From Paraburkholderia sp. ZP32-5 (lineage in GTDB: Bacteria; Pseudomonadota; Gammaproteobacteria; Burkholderiales; Burkholderiaceae): DNA of 64,000 nucleotides. Positions 53,432-62,445 of the stretch are shown one piece after another; within the stretch, counting starts at the first letter, position 1, and each line of letters opens with the position of its first letter. The position numbers were made by a program, and so were the translations under genes. The stretch spans positions 1,054,001 through 1,118,000 of the forward strand of contig NZ_JAJEJP010000001.1 in the NCBI RefSeq assembly GCF_021390495.1, in the 5' to 3' direction. Under the pieces are notes generated by a model. The model was not told where the DNA came from and searched no databases. It was given only the letters and a program-made list of their open reading frames with translations.

Positions 53432-54319
53432 CTAAACATAGCGCGCTTCGTTCAGGTCGGCGATGAGCGTGGGGCCATTAGGTTGCCACCCCAAACGTGC
53501 CCGCGTCTGCTCACTCGACGCCGGCATATCGAGCGCGGTAAACAGCGCCATCCATCCGAAGTGCGCCTGCGCTTCGTCGCGCGTGATCGACACGGTCGGC
53601 ATTTTCAATCCGCGCCCCAGCGCCTCGGCGATCTCACGCGCGCTGACGCCTTCTTCGCCGACCGCGTGGTAGCGCGCACCGCGTTCAGCTTTCTCGATCG
53701 CGAGCCGATACAAGCTCACGACGTCCGACAGATGTCCCGCTGGCCAGCGATTCAAACCATCACCCACGTACGCGCACACGCCTTTGTCGCGCGCAATCTG
53801 GATCAGCGGCGTGATGAGGCCTTGCCGGAACGGGTTATGGACTTGCGGCAAGCGCATCACCGATACATTGACGCCCGCCTCCAGCAGCGCGTTACCCGCC
53901 AGTTCCGAGCCGATACGCGGGTTCGGGTGCGCGGTGTTGAACACGTCCTCGGTGGCCGGTTGTCCGTCATCGCGGCTGCCGATGCCGGTGCCGGATGTGA
54001 TCAGAAGCGGGCGATCCGAGCCTGCCAATGCCGAGCCGAGTGCCTCGATCGCGCGCTTGTCCTTTTCGCAGTTGTCCACGAAACGCGAGAAATCGTGATC
54101 GAACGCAAGGTGTATGACCGCATCCGCTTTGGCGGCGCCGCTGCGCAGGCTGTCGGTGTCTTCGAGCGTGCCGCGATGAACCTCGGCGCCCGCGGCAACC
54201 AACGCTTGCGCGCCGGCATCGGAGCGCGTCATGCCGATCACCCGATGTCCGGCTTCGATAAGTTCAGGCACCAGAGCCGCGCCGATAAACCCGGTCGCGC
54301 CCGTCAGAAAAATTCGCAT
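53432..54319 (-). CDS. NAD-dependent epimerase/dehydratase-family SDR
   Basis: This 295-residue extended SDR has FLTGATGFIG at the N-terminus and a Rossmann fold with HLAFDHDF. Where the YxxxK should lie the sequence reads RIGSELAGNALL, so the usual Tyr and Lys are not evident; such members occur in the NAD(P)H-binding atypical SDR group. It is divergent from an XRE regulator across 102 bp, a common pairing. Confidence 0.85.
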   Translation of the reverse strand: MRIFLTGATGFIGAALVPELIEAGHRVIGMTRSDAGAQALVAAGAEVHRGTLEDTDSLRSGAAKADAVIHLAFDHDFSRFVDNCEKDKRAIEALGSALAGSDRPLLITSGTGIGSRDDGQPATEDVFNTAHPNPRIGSELAGNALLEAGVNVSVMRLPQVHNPFRQGLITPLIQIARDKGVCAYVGDGLNRWPAGHLSDVVSLYRLAIEKAERGARYHAVGEEGVSAREIAEALGRGLKMPTVSITRDEAQAHFGWMALFTALDMPASSEQTRARLGWQPNGPTLIADLNEARYV

Positions 54320-54421
54320 GGTTCAGTCTCCAATAAAGCTGCCCATGCACTATGCGATCATTCGCTATTCTATTGAAGTAGTGAGTTTATCCCGGTAAAA
54401 CGACTAACAGGCTATTCGATC

Positions 54422-55240
54422 GTGAGCACCGCCCAAACCCTCGGGGACTTTCTGCGCAGCCGCCGCACGCGGCTCGATCCGGCGAGCTTCGGTTTTGCGG
54501 GGCGCCGCCGCACGCCTGGACTGCGCCGCGAGGAAGTGGCGCAGCGCGCGAACATCAGTTCGACGTGGTACACGTGGCTCGAACAGGGGCGCGGCGGCGC
54601 GCCGTCCGCGGAGGTGCTGGAGCGCATCTGCGCGGCGCTGATGTTGACGGATACCGAGCGTGAACATCTGTTCATGCTGGGTCTCGGGCGGCCGCCGGAA
54701 GTGCGCTACAGATCGATCGACGGCGTGAATCCCCGCTTGCAGCGCGTGCTCGATTCGCTCGACGCCAGTCCATCGATCATCAAGACCGCGACATGGGATG
54801 TCGTCGCGTGGAATCGCGCGGCGGTCGTCGTGCTGACCGACTACGGCGCGTTGCCGCCGGGTCAGCGCAACATCCTGCGCTTCCTGTTCGGCGACCCCGC
54901 GGCGCGTGCAAAACAGCACGACTGGGAGAGTGTCGCGCGCTTTGTCGTCGGCACGTTTCGCGCGGACGTGGCACGCGCGGGGCTCGCGTCGGAAGTGGGG
55001 GAACTGGTGGACGATTTGTGCCGCACCAGCCCCGACTTCGAGCGCATGTGGCGCGACAACCAGGTATTCAGTCATGGCGAAGGCGAGCACATCAAGCGCC
55101 TGTTGCATCCCACGCTAGGGACGATCGAGATGGAGTATTCGCTGTTCGCCGTGGATGGTCGGCCGGACCTCGGCATGATCGTTTATATGCCGCTCGATGT
55201 GCGGATTGCGGAGCGTATTCGTAGTGCCGTTGCGGCGTAG
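54422..55240 (+). CDS. XRE-family regulator with MmyB-like ligand domain
   Basis: The protein has 272 residues. Its helix-turn-helix segment (GLRREEVAQRANISSTWYTW, then LEQGR) and the MmyB-like domain (ATWDVVAWNRAAVVVL) are clear. GTG is the start. It is divergent from the epimerase-family gene and probably regulates it. It differs from the regulator at 47000 in its N-terminal RTPGLRREE pattern. Confidence 0.9.
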   Translation: MSTAQTLGDFLRSRRTRLDPASFGFAGRRRTPGLRREEVAQRANISSTWYTWLEQGRGGAPSAEVLERICAALMLTDTEREHLFMLGLGRPPEVRYRSIDGVNPRLQRVLDSLDASPSIIKTATWDVVAWNRAAVVVLTDYGALPPGQRNILRFLFGDPAARAKQHDWESVARFVVGTFRADVARAGLASEVGELVDDLCRTSPDFERMWRDNQVFSHGEGEHIKRLLHPTLGTIEMEYSLFAVDGRPDLGMIVYMPLDVRIAERIRSAVAA

Positions 55241-55326
55241 TGTCGATTCGTGGTGGCGTTAGCGGCGCAGCTGAATGTTCTCGATAAGTGTCGCGTGACT
55301 ATATCGCCAGCTCTGCTGCACAGAAC

Positions 55327-55815
55327 CTACTCCGAATAGAACCCCGAACCCACCAGGCCTGGAACGCCATCGATCGTGACTGCCTTCACGTAGGTCCACT
55401 TATGCGATAGCTGCGTCTGCCCCGGTCTGAGGAACATGTAGTCGACCCAACCCGATCCCTTCGTTTCGGCGGCCTGGACCATCGCGTCATGAAACCGCTT
55501 GCCTGTCGGGTCCGTTTGACCGCGAACATTGGTCCCTTCCCGGGCTGGGAAAGCCGGGTTCAACAATACGTTTTCCTTCATGTCGTAAACGAACAGATAG
55601 GTGTCGCCGTGGCGCCACTCGCTATCCTTGATTTTGAACTCGGGAAACGCCGCCTTGCCCTTGCTGTCGATCAACGCCGCGGCCTTGTCGACCAGTGCTT
55701 CGGTTTGTCTGGCTGTTTCGGAGGTGGGCGGCGATGATTGGGAAAACGCGGGCGACACCGCGCAGAATGATCCGGCCAGTAACAGAATGCCGGTAAAGAG
55801 GGCTTTGCCGTTCAT
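55327..55815 (-). CDS. Secreted Cache-domain protein
   Basis: This 162-residue protein has a Sec signal ending near SPAFSQ and a single Cache-type domain (KDSEWRHGDTYLFVYDMKEN, then NPAFPAREGTNV and WVDYMFLRPGQ). Free-standing Cache proteins bind small ligands in the periplasm and often partner with chemoreceptors or kinases; none is adjacent. GGGAG precedes the ATG at 55815. Confidence 0.82.
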   Translation of the reverse strand: MNGKALFTGILLLAGSFCAVSPAFSQSSPPTSETARQTEALVDKAAALIDSKGKAAFPEFKIKDSEWRHGDTYLFVYDMKENVLLNPAFPAREGTNVRGQTDPTGKRFHDAMVQAAETKGSGWVDYMFLRPGQTQLSHKWTYVKAVTIDGVPGLVGSGFYSE

Positions 55816-56009
55816 AGCGCAATCTCCCGCCACTGAGTTCAACGCCGTTGCTGACCTCGATGATTCTTTCCGGCTCGATGTACGCCGAAGAGCAGGCCGC
55901 GCAAGAAAAGCACCGACCTGCTTGCAAAAAGACTAGATCACGAAGCACGGCCTGGCCAAGATCGTTTTCCCGCATGGCGTCGCGATATCGACCACTTGAT
56001 GAACGAGTG

Positions 56010-56417
56010 TTACGAAGCCACCACTTCCTCAAGCCGGCTGATGACGCCAGGCCACCCGCTGCCCATGCCGTGAAATGCGGTCTTGCCCAGCGGGGAGTCG
56101 AGATCGAAGCCCCGATGCTCGAGCGACAGACGCGTACCGTCGCCTTCGGCGGCGAGCCGCCAGGTGATCGTCGTATCCAGTGTGCCGGGCGCGAAAGAGT
56201 ACGACAGCAGCCGTTCGGGTTCGACGGCGATAACTTCGCACGGCTGCAAGCCCCATGGCCCCATGTCCAGGCTAAAGCGATGCCCGACGACCGCGCGCAC
56301 GTCGCCGGCGGCCCACCATCGCGCGTGAATGGCGGGGTCCGTGAGGGCCGTCCAGACCTTCGCCGGCGGATGAGGGATAAAGCGGGTGAGCTGGATAATG
56401 CCGGGTTCGGTCATCAC
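56010..56417 (-). CDS. SRPBCC/AHSA1-family protein
   Basis: This 135-residue protein has the helix-grip fold of the AHSA1 group (IQLTRFIPHPPAKVWTALTD, then WWAAGD and LLSYSF). It overlaps the ArsR gene by four bases, the usual ArsR-SRPBCC pair. The family often acts in small-molecule binding or stress. Function is not assigned. Confidence 0.87.
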   Translation of the reverse strand: MMTEPGIIQLTRFIPHPPAKVWTALTDPAIHARWWAAGDVRAVVGHRFSLDMGPWGLQPCEVIAVEPERLLSYSFAPGTLDTTITWRLAAEGDGTRLSLEHRGFDLDSPLGKTAFHGMGSGWPGVISRLEEVVAS

Positions 56418-56725
56418 TTTTCCTTATCGAGTACTTCAGTGAGTGCATCCAGCCGCTGCCCCCAGTACGACTCGAACGGGTGCAGCCACTGCGATAACTC
56501 GCTCAATGGCTGGGTGTTCAGGTGATAGACGCGCTGCCGTCCGCGCGCCTCTTCGGTGATGAGGCCAGCAAGACGAAGCACCTGCAGATGCTCGGAAATG
56601 GCGGGCCGATTCACCGCGAACGCGGACGCGATCTCGCCGGCCGCACGCGGGCCGCCAAGCAGCATCTCGAGGATGTGCCTGCGGATCGGGTTGGCAAGCG
56701 CGCCAAAGGTATCGGTAGTCGCCAT
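56414..56725 (-). CDS. ArsR-family repressor
   Basis: This 103-residue winged-helix protein has LANPIRRHILEMLLGG, then AFAVNRPAISEHLQVLRLAG, typical of ArsR proteins without metal-binding Cys. There is no Shine-Dalgarno before the ATG at 56725. A promoter places its likely transcription start on the A of this ATG, so the mRNA may be leaderless. A palindrome in the promoter is the likely operator. Confidence 0.9.
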   Translation of the reverse strand: MATTDTFGALANPIRRHILEMLLGGPRAAGEIASAFAVNRPAISEHLQVLRLAGLITEEARGRQRVYHLNTQPLSELSQWLHPFESYWGQRLDALTEVLDKEK

Positions 56726-56731
56726 GCGCGC

Positions 56732-56761
56732 AGTATATGTCGGAAATTTCCGACGCGTCAA
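56732..56761 (-). promoter_or_regulatory. ArsR promoter with 16-bp palindromic operator
   Basis: On the leftward strand TTGACG and TATACT are 18 bases apart. The spacer contains the perfect palindrome GTCGGAAATTTCCGAC (56739-56754). From TATACT, a start at +7 falls on the A of the ATG at 56725. Repression by dimer binding between the boxes is the simplest reading. Confidence 0.75.
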
Positions 56762-56929
56762 TCGGCGCTAATCGTGAGCGTGTTCTGGGGCTTGGTCCGG
56801 TATGGGAGCGAAGGGCTTTACGCCGGCATGCAGCGGCGTTCGGTTGTGCCTATGCGATCGAATGGATGCTTCGCCGTGCCGACGCGGGTGATTCCGCCGG
56901 CCCGGCGCATTGCGATGGAGCAATGAAAC

Positions 56930-57841
56930 TCAACTGGCGATGGCCCGGACTCGACGTGACGCCGCGCGCATTTGCCGGCACTTCTGTTCTTCCAGCCATT
57001 GAAGCGATTTCTGCACGACCTCGGGCGGAACCGTATCGAATGACGCGCTACGAATAAGGGTCTCGCTTGCGGCAATGTCGTTGAACTGCCCCAGTTTGTT
57101 TTGCACCGACGTCAATTCCTTGATCGTGCGTTTGCGTCCGCTTTTGATCACGGGTTGAAAAAACTCGAGCAGGTATCGAAGCTTCTTGCCCGCTTTTCGA
57201 ACGTCATGCAGATGTTCTTCGTGCGTGGCTTCGCTGCGTGTGGCACGCCTGCTGCGTTTTCGCAGCGCGCGCTGCGCAAGGAGAACGCGCTGTTTGGCGA
57301 ACTGCCGGACAGGCAGGTCGTTGCAACGTGAGCGCAACGTGGTTTGCGCGCGCAGCAGCGCATCGTTCAGGAACGCCTCGACCTCGTCGCTCCGGATCAT
57401 CGCCTGGCTATGCATGACGGCCTGGGCGCGCTTGTCGCGCGCGGCCGCCACAAGCATCTCGACCGATGCGTCCGAGTCCTGCGCTTTCGTCAGCAGGTCG
57501 CCGGCGATATCCCAGTCGCGCGTTCCGCCGGCCACGTCCGCGAAATGCTTGAAGCCCTCGATGGCTTGCGCGGTAGCTTCTTTGTCAAGGTAGGGTGAAT
57601 ACGCCCAATACAGCGCACGAAGTTTTCTGAACGCAACGCGCAGCTGGTGAAATTGTTCCGCATCGCCGTCCGCGGAAAGTTCTCGCGCTCTGCGCACTAT
57701 CTCGGCAACAACCGGTGTTACCAGAGAAGCGAAAGTACTGGCAATCGAACTCGTCTTTGACAGTGGTAAACCGGCTTGCCGGTGGTCGATCTTGAAGAGA
57801 GCGGTCGGCCGCGGCAAGCGCCAGTCACCATCCATATCCAT
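56930..57841 (-). CDS. CHAD-domain protein
   Basis: This 303-residue, helix-rich basic protein has conserved histidines (FHQLRVAFRKLRALYWAY, EHLHDVRKAGKKLRYLLEFF). CHAD domains bind polyphosphate or localise to granules. GAGG precedes the ATG at 57841. The divergent Nudix gene may act on phosphorylated substrates too, but that link is speculative. Confidence 0.85.
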   Translation of the reverse strand: MDMDGDWRLPRPTALFKIDHRQAGLPLSKTSSIASTFASLVTPVVAEIVRRARELSADGDAEQFHQLRVAFRKLRALYWAYSPYLDKEATAQAIEGFKHFADVAGGTRDWDIAGDLLTKAQDSDASVEMLVAAARDKRAQAVMHSQAMIRSDEVEAFLNDALLRAQTTLRSRCNDLPVRQFAKQRVLLAQRALRKRSRRATRSEATHEEHLHDVRKAGKKLRYLLEFFQPVIKSGRKRTIKELTSVQNKLGQFNDIAASETLIRSASFDTVPPEVVQKSLQWLEEQKCRQMRAASRRVRAIAS

Positions 57842-58185
57842 GTCAGCCTCAAAGGGTAAAAATATGCTTTGCCGAGACCTTAGCACACCGGCTTTCACGA
57901 ATTGCCTGATAGACGCGCAGAAGCGCTGTCGGAGCGCGTTTTTTGCTGGCGCGATGTGCGTTGTTGGCAGCGTCGCGCGCGGGACCGCCGTCAAATTCGC
58001 ATGTTCTGTGACATTTTGATGAATTGCATTTTTTCTGTGGCGCGCGCAACTTGCTGAAGTCCCGACGTTGTCGGGTTCGTGCTGTTCCATTAAGATCATC
58101 ACCTACGTTAAGTGCGTGTACTGCTCGAAGTAGCAACGCATTGAGCGTGCCAAGGAAATACCCGAGAACGAAAGGGGAGTTCGGT
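57842..58185. other. Divergent intergenic region CHAD/Nudix
   Basis: This 344-bp region is AT-richer than the surroundings near 58010-58035. It must contain both promoters; no clear box pair or gene was recognised. Confidence 0.35.
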
Positions 58186-58554
58186 TTGAAGAAACGCGCT
58201 ACCGTAATCTGTTGCAGAGGAAAGCGAATTCTCCTGGTCACACGTAGTCAGTCGAAGTGGTCCTTGCCGGGCGGAATTCTCAAGCGTGGGGAGCATCTCC
58301 CGGATGCGGCACTTCGGGAACTCAAGGAAGAAACGCGGCTTTCCGGCAAGTCGGCCAAGTACCTCTTCAACGTTCGCGGAAAACAGAAACACCACCATGT
58401 GTTCGCCTGCGAAATCTCGAGTCGCGCCAAAGCTCGCCCGAGCAACGAGATAGCCAGATGTCGATGGGTTCACGTCGACGATATTTCCCGCCTGACCACC
58501 AGCACGCCGACCCTCGACATCGTGAATATGATGGGTCAGCGGCGCAAGAAATAG
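58186..58554 (+). CDS. Nudix hydrolase
   Basis: The protein has 122 residues. The Nudix box reads GGILKRGEHLPDAALRELKE with ETRL after it; the usual final Gly is Arg. RILLVTRSQSKWSLPGG precedes it. Nudix enzymes hydrolyse nucleoside diphosphates linked to other groups. TTG 58186 has GGGGAG six bases upstream and gives the expected size; an ATG at 58024 would add 54 residues with no ribosome site. Confidence 0.8.
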   Translation: MKKRATVICCRGKRILLVTRSQSKWSLPGGILKRGEHLPDAALRELKEETRLSGKSAKYLFNVRGKQKHHHVFACEISSRAKARPSNEIARCRWVHVDDISRLTTSTPTLDIVNMMGQRRKK

Positions 58555-58578
58555 CGCGCTACCACCGCTCGTTGCAGT

Positions 58579-59250
58579 TCAGGCCGGGATGCCCACCGGA
58601 AGCAGATAGATGACGGTCTGGCCGTGCGGCAACGCGAGCGTGCGTGCCGCCGGCGCGCCATCGACGGCGCCGACGGGCACGGAGCCGAGTCCGAGAGCGA
58701 CGGCCTGCAGCAGTATGTTCTGGGTCGCGTGCCCAGCCTCCAGGTCGGCATACAGATTGGCTCGGCCGCCATACCTTCCAGAGAGCCGACTGGGTTCGAC
58801 CGCCACCGCGATCACGAGCGGTGCTGCCCCGATCGATGCCTGTCCGAGCGCCTGGGCTTTCAGCTTGGGACGCAGATCTGGCGATGTCCGTGTTTCCGCC
58901 CGATGGCCCAGCGGCAGATAGTGCATCACCTCGGTGGCGGTCACCGCATACAGTTCAAGCGCGTACAAAGCACCGGCCGATGGCGCCGCGCGCCTGTCGT
59001 TCGCGCGGGTGATGCCTTGCCCGGCCCACAGCAACTGGCCGATCGAATCGACGGGCAGTGTGTCTGGTTTGAACGAGCGTACGGATCGACGGCGCTCGAT
59101 GGCTTCCTCCAGCGACATCGAACCGCTGAGTTTAGGTTTGGGTAATTCGATTTCATTGGTGTAGTGCGCGTCGGCTGCCTGCGCGTGGCTGGGAGAAACC
59201 TCCGCCATCGCGCCGGCGGCCAGCATAGCCAACAGTTCACGGCGTTTCAT
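58579..59250 (-). CDS. SagB/ThcOx-type nitroreductase-family protein
   Basis: This 223-residue protein has a twin-arginine-like start (MKRRELLAML) and an export signal to about residue 27. The nitroreductase fold has ERRRSVRSF, LLWAGQGIT, and RRAAPSAGALYALELYAV with the FMN-site serine. AGHATQNILLQAVALGLGSV is also present. SagB-like enzymes oxidise azolines in peptide maturation, but no cyclodehydratase gene is nearby. GGAGG precedes the ATG at 59250. Confidence 0.85.
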   Translation of the reverse strand: MKRRELLAMLAAGAMAEVSPSHAQAADAHYTNEIELPKPKLSGSMSLEEAIERRRSVRSFKPDTLPVDSIGQLLWAGQGITRANDRRAAPSAGALYALELYAVTATEVMHYLPLGHRAETRTSPDLRPKLKAQALGQASIGAAPLVIAVAVEPSRLSGRYGGRANLYADLEAGHATQNILLQAVALGLGSVPVGAVDGAPAARTLALPHGQTVIYLLPVGIPA

Positions 59251-59474
59251 CGAGCACCTCCATGAGTCAAGGCGCAGACCAGCCGGCGAAACTCGCGGCC
59301 TGCGCGAATCCCAGTACTTCACCTCAGTACTACGCGTTTTCCGCAAAACCGTATTCGCGCAGCTTACTCGCAAGGCAGCGCAATTTGGCCAGCAATGAGA
59401 AGAGGTCCGTGCCATCGAACGGAGACAAGCTAGCGTGCATATAGGGCGCGGATGCTCGTGCGTTCGAGTCGAGA

Positions 59475-60989
59475 TCAATCGGGATGCGAAGCGGTTTTGT
59501 CGTTGTTGACGGCTTCGGTTTGGCTGGCTTTGTTGTTGTTGCTCTGCGATGCGCGCGCGTGATGATCGTCGGGTCGGGTTTGCGTCTCCTGAGGCAATAC
59601 GAAGGTAGTGAAAAAGCTGCCCATTACCGCGGAAAGAATGATGAAGGCCGAAGCCGCGTCGGCCAGCAAGCCGAAGTATTTGAACAACGCGATGCTGACG
59701 GAGAACATCAACAGATTCAGCACCAGACCCAAAATCGCCGGCGCTTTCGGCACTGTATTAACGAATAGCGCGATCCGTGAGTCGGTGCGCGGCACGTACC
59801 AGACAAGCAGCAGGCCGAACACGACGATAAAGCCGATTTCCGCCCATTGGAGCCACCGTGGTCGGCGCAGCAGTCGGCCTTCGAAAATCGTTTCGATACC
59901 CTGCGCCTGAATTTCGATGCCGGGCACCAGTTCACCCAGCGCGGTGGTGCGTATGTCGGTCAGGCCGGTGCCCGTCAGGCCCACCAGCACCAGCTTGTTG
60001 TGAAAGCGCTTCGCGTCGACCTTGCCTTGCAGCACATCGCGCGCCGACACGTAACGTTGCTCAGTCGCCCGAATCGACGCGAAATACAGCCAGATGTCGC
60101 CGTTGGGTTGCGTCGGCACGCGCACATCGCCGACACCCACCGCCTGCACACCCGAGCCGTTTGCGTACACGTCCACCACGGGCGCGCCGATCGCAACGCG
60201 CAGCATCTCGATCGGCAAGCCGGGGACCATCTTGTCGCCGAGCCCCATGATCAGCGGAATTCGCCGCACGGTGCCCTGTTCCTGCGCCACGTTCAGCATC
60301 GCCTGGCCGTGCGCCGCGCCCTGCAGTTCCGGCAGGCTCGCCAGAACGTACTGGAAGCGCTGGATGCTGCCCATCGGGTCCGGGCCATGCACGCGTATCG
60401 GCGTGGTCAGCAGATCGGTGCTGGTCGTCGAGGTCGCGTGATCGAAGGCCGCCGCGCCGAGGATCGACGGCGCCGCGCGCAACGCAATCTCGAGAATGCG
60501 CTCGTGACTCGGCAATGCCCGCAACTGCGTGGCGATGTCCGCCGCCGACGGCGGCAGATTGTCGGCCACCTGGCCTGGCGAGGTTTGATCGAGCTCCGGC
60601 ATGTAGATATCGAGGCCGATGGCGAGCGGCTTTTGCGCGGCGATCGCATCGACGAGGTTCGCCAGCCGGTTGCGCGGCCACGGCCATTGACCGACGGCTT
60701 CCAGCGTCTTGTCGTCGATAGCGACGATGGTTACCGGCTGCGTCGTGGGCACGCGCGGAAAACGGCGCTGATAGTGATCGAACAGCAGTTGCCGCGCCGA
60801 ACCGAAGGTGTCCGGCAGCACGGTGCTGAGCGAGTCGAGAACGGCGGGGCGCGGCATCGTGGTCGGCCATTCGCCGCACAGGTCGAGTACGACGAGAGCA
60901 AACAGCACGATGATCGCCGAGGGCCGTCCTTTATACGCTCTGATCGCGCGTTTGAAGATAGGCAGCCATCTGTCGCGAAAGCGCTTCAT
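59475..60989 (-). CDS. CHASE2-domain membrane protein without output domain
   Basis: The protein has 504 residues. After one N-terminal membrane helix comes a CHASE2 extracellular domain (VTIVAIDDKTLEAVGQWPWP, then AIGLDIYMPE and FHNKLVLVGLTGTGLTD). Three membrane helices follow, then a short polar tail of Gln/Asn. CHASE2 proteins usually end in a kinase, adenylate or diguanylate cyclase; none is present. It follows FecR- and OmpA-domain genes in an operon. Confidence 0.87.
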   Translation of the reverse strand: MKRFRDRWLPIFKRAIRAYKGRPSAIIVLFALVVLDLCGEWPTTMPRPAVLDSLSTVLPDTFGSARQLLFDHYQRRFPRVPTTQPVTIVAIDDKTLEAVGQWPWPRNRLANLVDAIAAQKPLAIGLDIYMPELDQTSPGQVADNLPPSAADIATQLRALPSHERILEIALRAAPSILGAAAFDHATSTTSTDLLTTPIRVHGPDPMGSIQRFQYVLASLPELQGAAHGQAMLNVAQEQGTVRRIPLIMGLGDKMVPGLPIEMLRVAIGAPVVDVYANGSGVQAVGVGDVRVPTQPNGDIWLYFASIRATEQRYVSARDVLQGKVDAKRFHNKLVLVGLTGTGLTDIRTTALGELVPGIEIQAQGIETIFEGRLLRRPRWLQWAEIGFIVVFGLLLVWYVPRTDSRIALFVNTVPKAPAILGLVLNLLMFSVSIALFKYFGLLADAASAFIILSAVMGSFFTTFVLPQETQTRPDDHHARASQSNNNKASQTEAVNNDKTASHPD

Positions 60990-61043
60990 GTCGGCGGCGG
61001 TTAAGAAGCGACGATCGCGCGAAGCGGCGCGCGATCGCCCGGA

Positions 61044-61661
61044 TCACTGGATGATGATCACGACGCGGCGGTTCATCTGGTTCGGCACGCCGTCCGCCGT
61101 ATGTACGACAGGCTCGCGCTTGCCGCGTGCGGCGGTCTCGATTTGCTGCGCGGGGATACCGGCCTTGACGAGAAATGCCGCGACGGTCTGCGCGCGGCGC
61201 ATCGACAGCTTGTCGTTGAATTCGTTAGAACCTGCGAGGTCGGTGTGCCCCACGACGGTCAGGTGCGGTGCCGGCCATGTCGCCAGTACGGTCTTCAGCT
61301 TCGCGACCGTCGCTGCCGAATCCGGCGCGAGTTCGGTTGCGGAGTCGAACAGGAAGTTGATCGTGAACGTCACGGGGCGCGGCGGACGCGCGGCAAGCAG
61401 ATCGCCGTAGTGTTCCTGCACATTGGACGAACTCGCCGTGGTCACTTCGATCGTGCCGTTCTGCGCGACGTCCGCCTGCGCATAGGCGGTATTGATCACT
61501 TGCGTTTTACTGGCGCTTTTGACGACGACGGCGCCGACGCTGCCTTGCGGATCCGGCAGCAATGTAATCCTGTCCGGTGTCGAGCTGCATGCGCAAAGGC
61601 AGCTTGCGATGACGAACGCCGCTGTTACTCCGAACCGGTCATTACGCGCGGAGGGTTTCAA
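61044..61661 (-). CDS. OmpA-family lipoprotein
   Basis: This 205-residue protein has a lipoprotein signal (ASCLCACSS; lipobox with Cys) and a C-terminal OmpA peptidoglycan-binding domain (FLFDSATELAPDSAATVAKL, then GHTDLAGSNEFNDKLSMRRA). The start is a TTG at 61661 overlapping the FecR TGA, with GGGAG six bases upstream. The longer upstream frame overlaps FecR out of frame and is non-coding. It is the middle gene of the FecR-OmpA-CHASE2 operon. Confidence 0.85.
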   Translation of the reverse strand: MKPSARNDRFGVTAAFVIASCLCACSSTPDRITLLPDPQGSVGAVVVKSASKTQVINTAYAQADVAQNGTIEVTTASSSNVQEHYGDLLAARPPRPVTFTINFLFDSATELAPDSAATVAKLKTVLATWPAPHLTVVGHTDLAGSNEFNDKLSMRRAQTVAAFLVKAGIPAQQIETAARGKREPVVHTADGVPNQMNRRVVIIIQ

Positions 61662-62125
61662 CGTTCGCTCCCGCTGTCGCCACCCACTTCGATGATGAAC
61701 TCTGTGCCGCGCACGCCCAGCGTCGTGGTCGGGGTGCTGTAGCGCACCGATTCGGGGTTTGCCTTCGCGAGCTTGCCATCCACGACGGCGAGCGAGCCGC
61801 GCTTGATGGTGGCGTCGAGCGTTCCCTCGTAGGTGGTCGTATCGAAAGCGAACTTGTTGAGTTCGAGAATCGAGTTGGCGCCTTCGGATAACAGCGTGTC
61901 GTCGCGCAGCGTGATACCGACGGAGGAGGCGGGGCCCGTCACGATGCGGTCGCTGCCGAACACGTTGCTGCCGATCGAGGCATCCACGTTCTGGCCGGCG
62001 CGCTCGATATGAACCGCCCCTTTGACGGTCTTGACCGTGCCGACCGAATCGGCGGCGTAAGTGTTCGCGACGGGCGGGCACCCGCATGCGAGAAGCAAGA
62101 CACATTTGATGGCTTGACTATGCAT
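61658..62125 (-). CDS. FecR-domain periplasmic protein
   Basis: This 155-residue protein has an export signal ending near TYAAD, followed by a FecR/PP2C-type beta-rich domain (GTVKTVKGAVHIERAG, then GITLRDDTLLSEGANS and GVRGTEFIIEVGG). Unlike FecR anti-sigma factors, it lacks a membrane helix and N-terminal cytoplasmic part. The ATG at 62125 is favoured over a GTG nine bases earlier. It is coupled to the OmpA gene. Confidence 0.82.
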   Translation of the reverse strand: MHSQAIKCVLLLACGCPPVANTYAADSVGTVKTVKGAVHIERAGQNVDASIGSNVFGSDRIVTGPASSVGITLRDDTLLSEGANSILELNKFAFDTTTYEGTLDATIKRGSLAVVDGKLAKANPESVRYSTPTTTLGVRGTEFIIEVGGDSGSER

Positions 62126-62445
62126 GAGCGGCACCCGTAGTGGCGAGTTACACGTTTGCTTCGCTTTATCGCGCCGCTTGCCTTTGACGCGTGCGTCGGC
62201 GGAGAGCGTTTTCTACAGTAACAGGGGTGAGGCGTGGTCGAACGACGTGTCGAAAGCCGGTGTGTCGGCAGCAACACCGGCCCGAGGGGCTGGGGCCAGC
62301 ATAGTGTTGGTCTGACTGATTGACGGTGCGCTAGCGCACGTATTTCGGGCAGAGCTGGCGCGGTTTTTTCCAGCGCACCGCATCTTTACGTGATCGGCTG
62401 GACCCATTGGCTCCGCCACGCCGGCGCATCAAAGGGCTCGCAGAA
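62126..62445. other. Region between FecR and the NTF2-like gene
   Basis: The right part (62386-62445) continues the interrupted NTF2-like frame. The remaining 260 bases hold the FecR promoter; I see no clear boxes. Confidence 0.4.
62386..62445 (-). pseudogene. Continuation of the NTF2-like gene beyond an in-frame TAG
   Basis: After the TAG at 62446-62448 the same frame continues FCEPFDAPAWRSQWVQ, then PIT and TAA at 62386-62388. This matches the family's usual end, YFADPFEAPAWR. Therefore the TAG replaces a Tyr codon (TAC or TAT). Confidence 0.8.
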
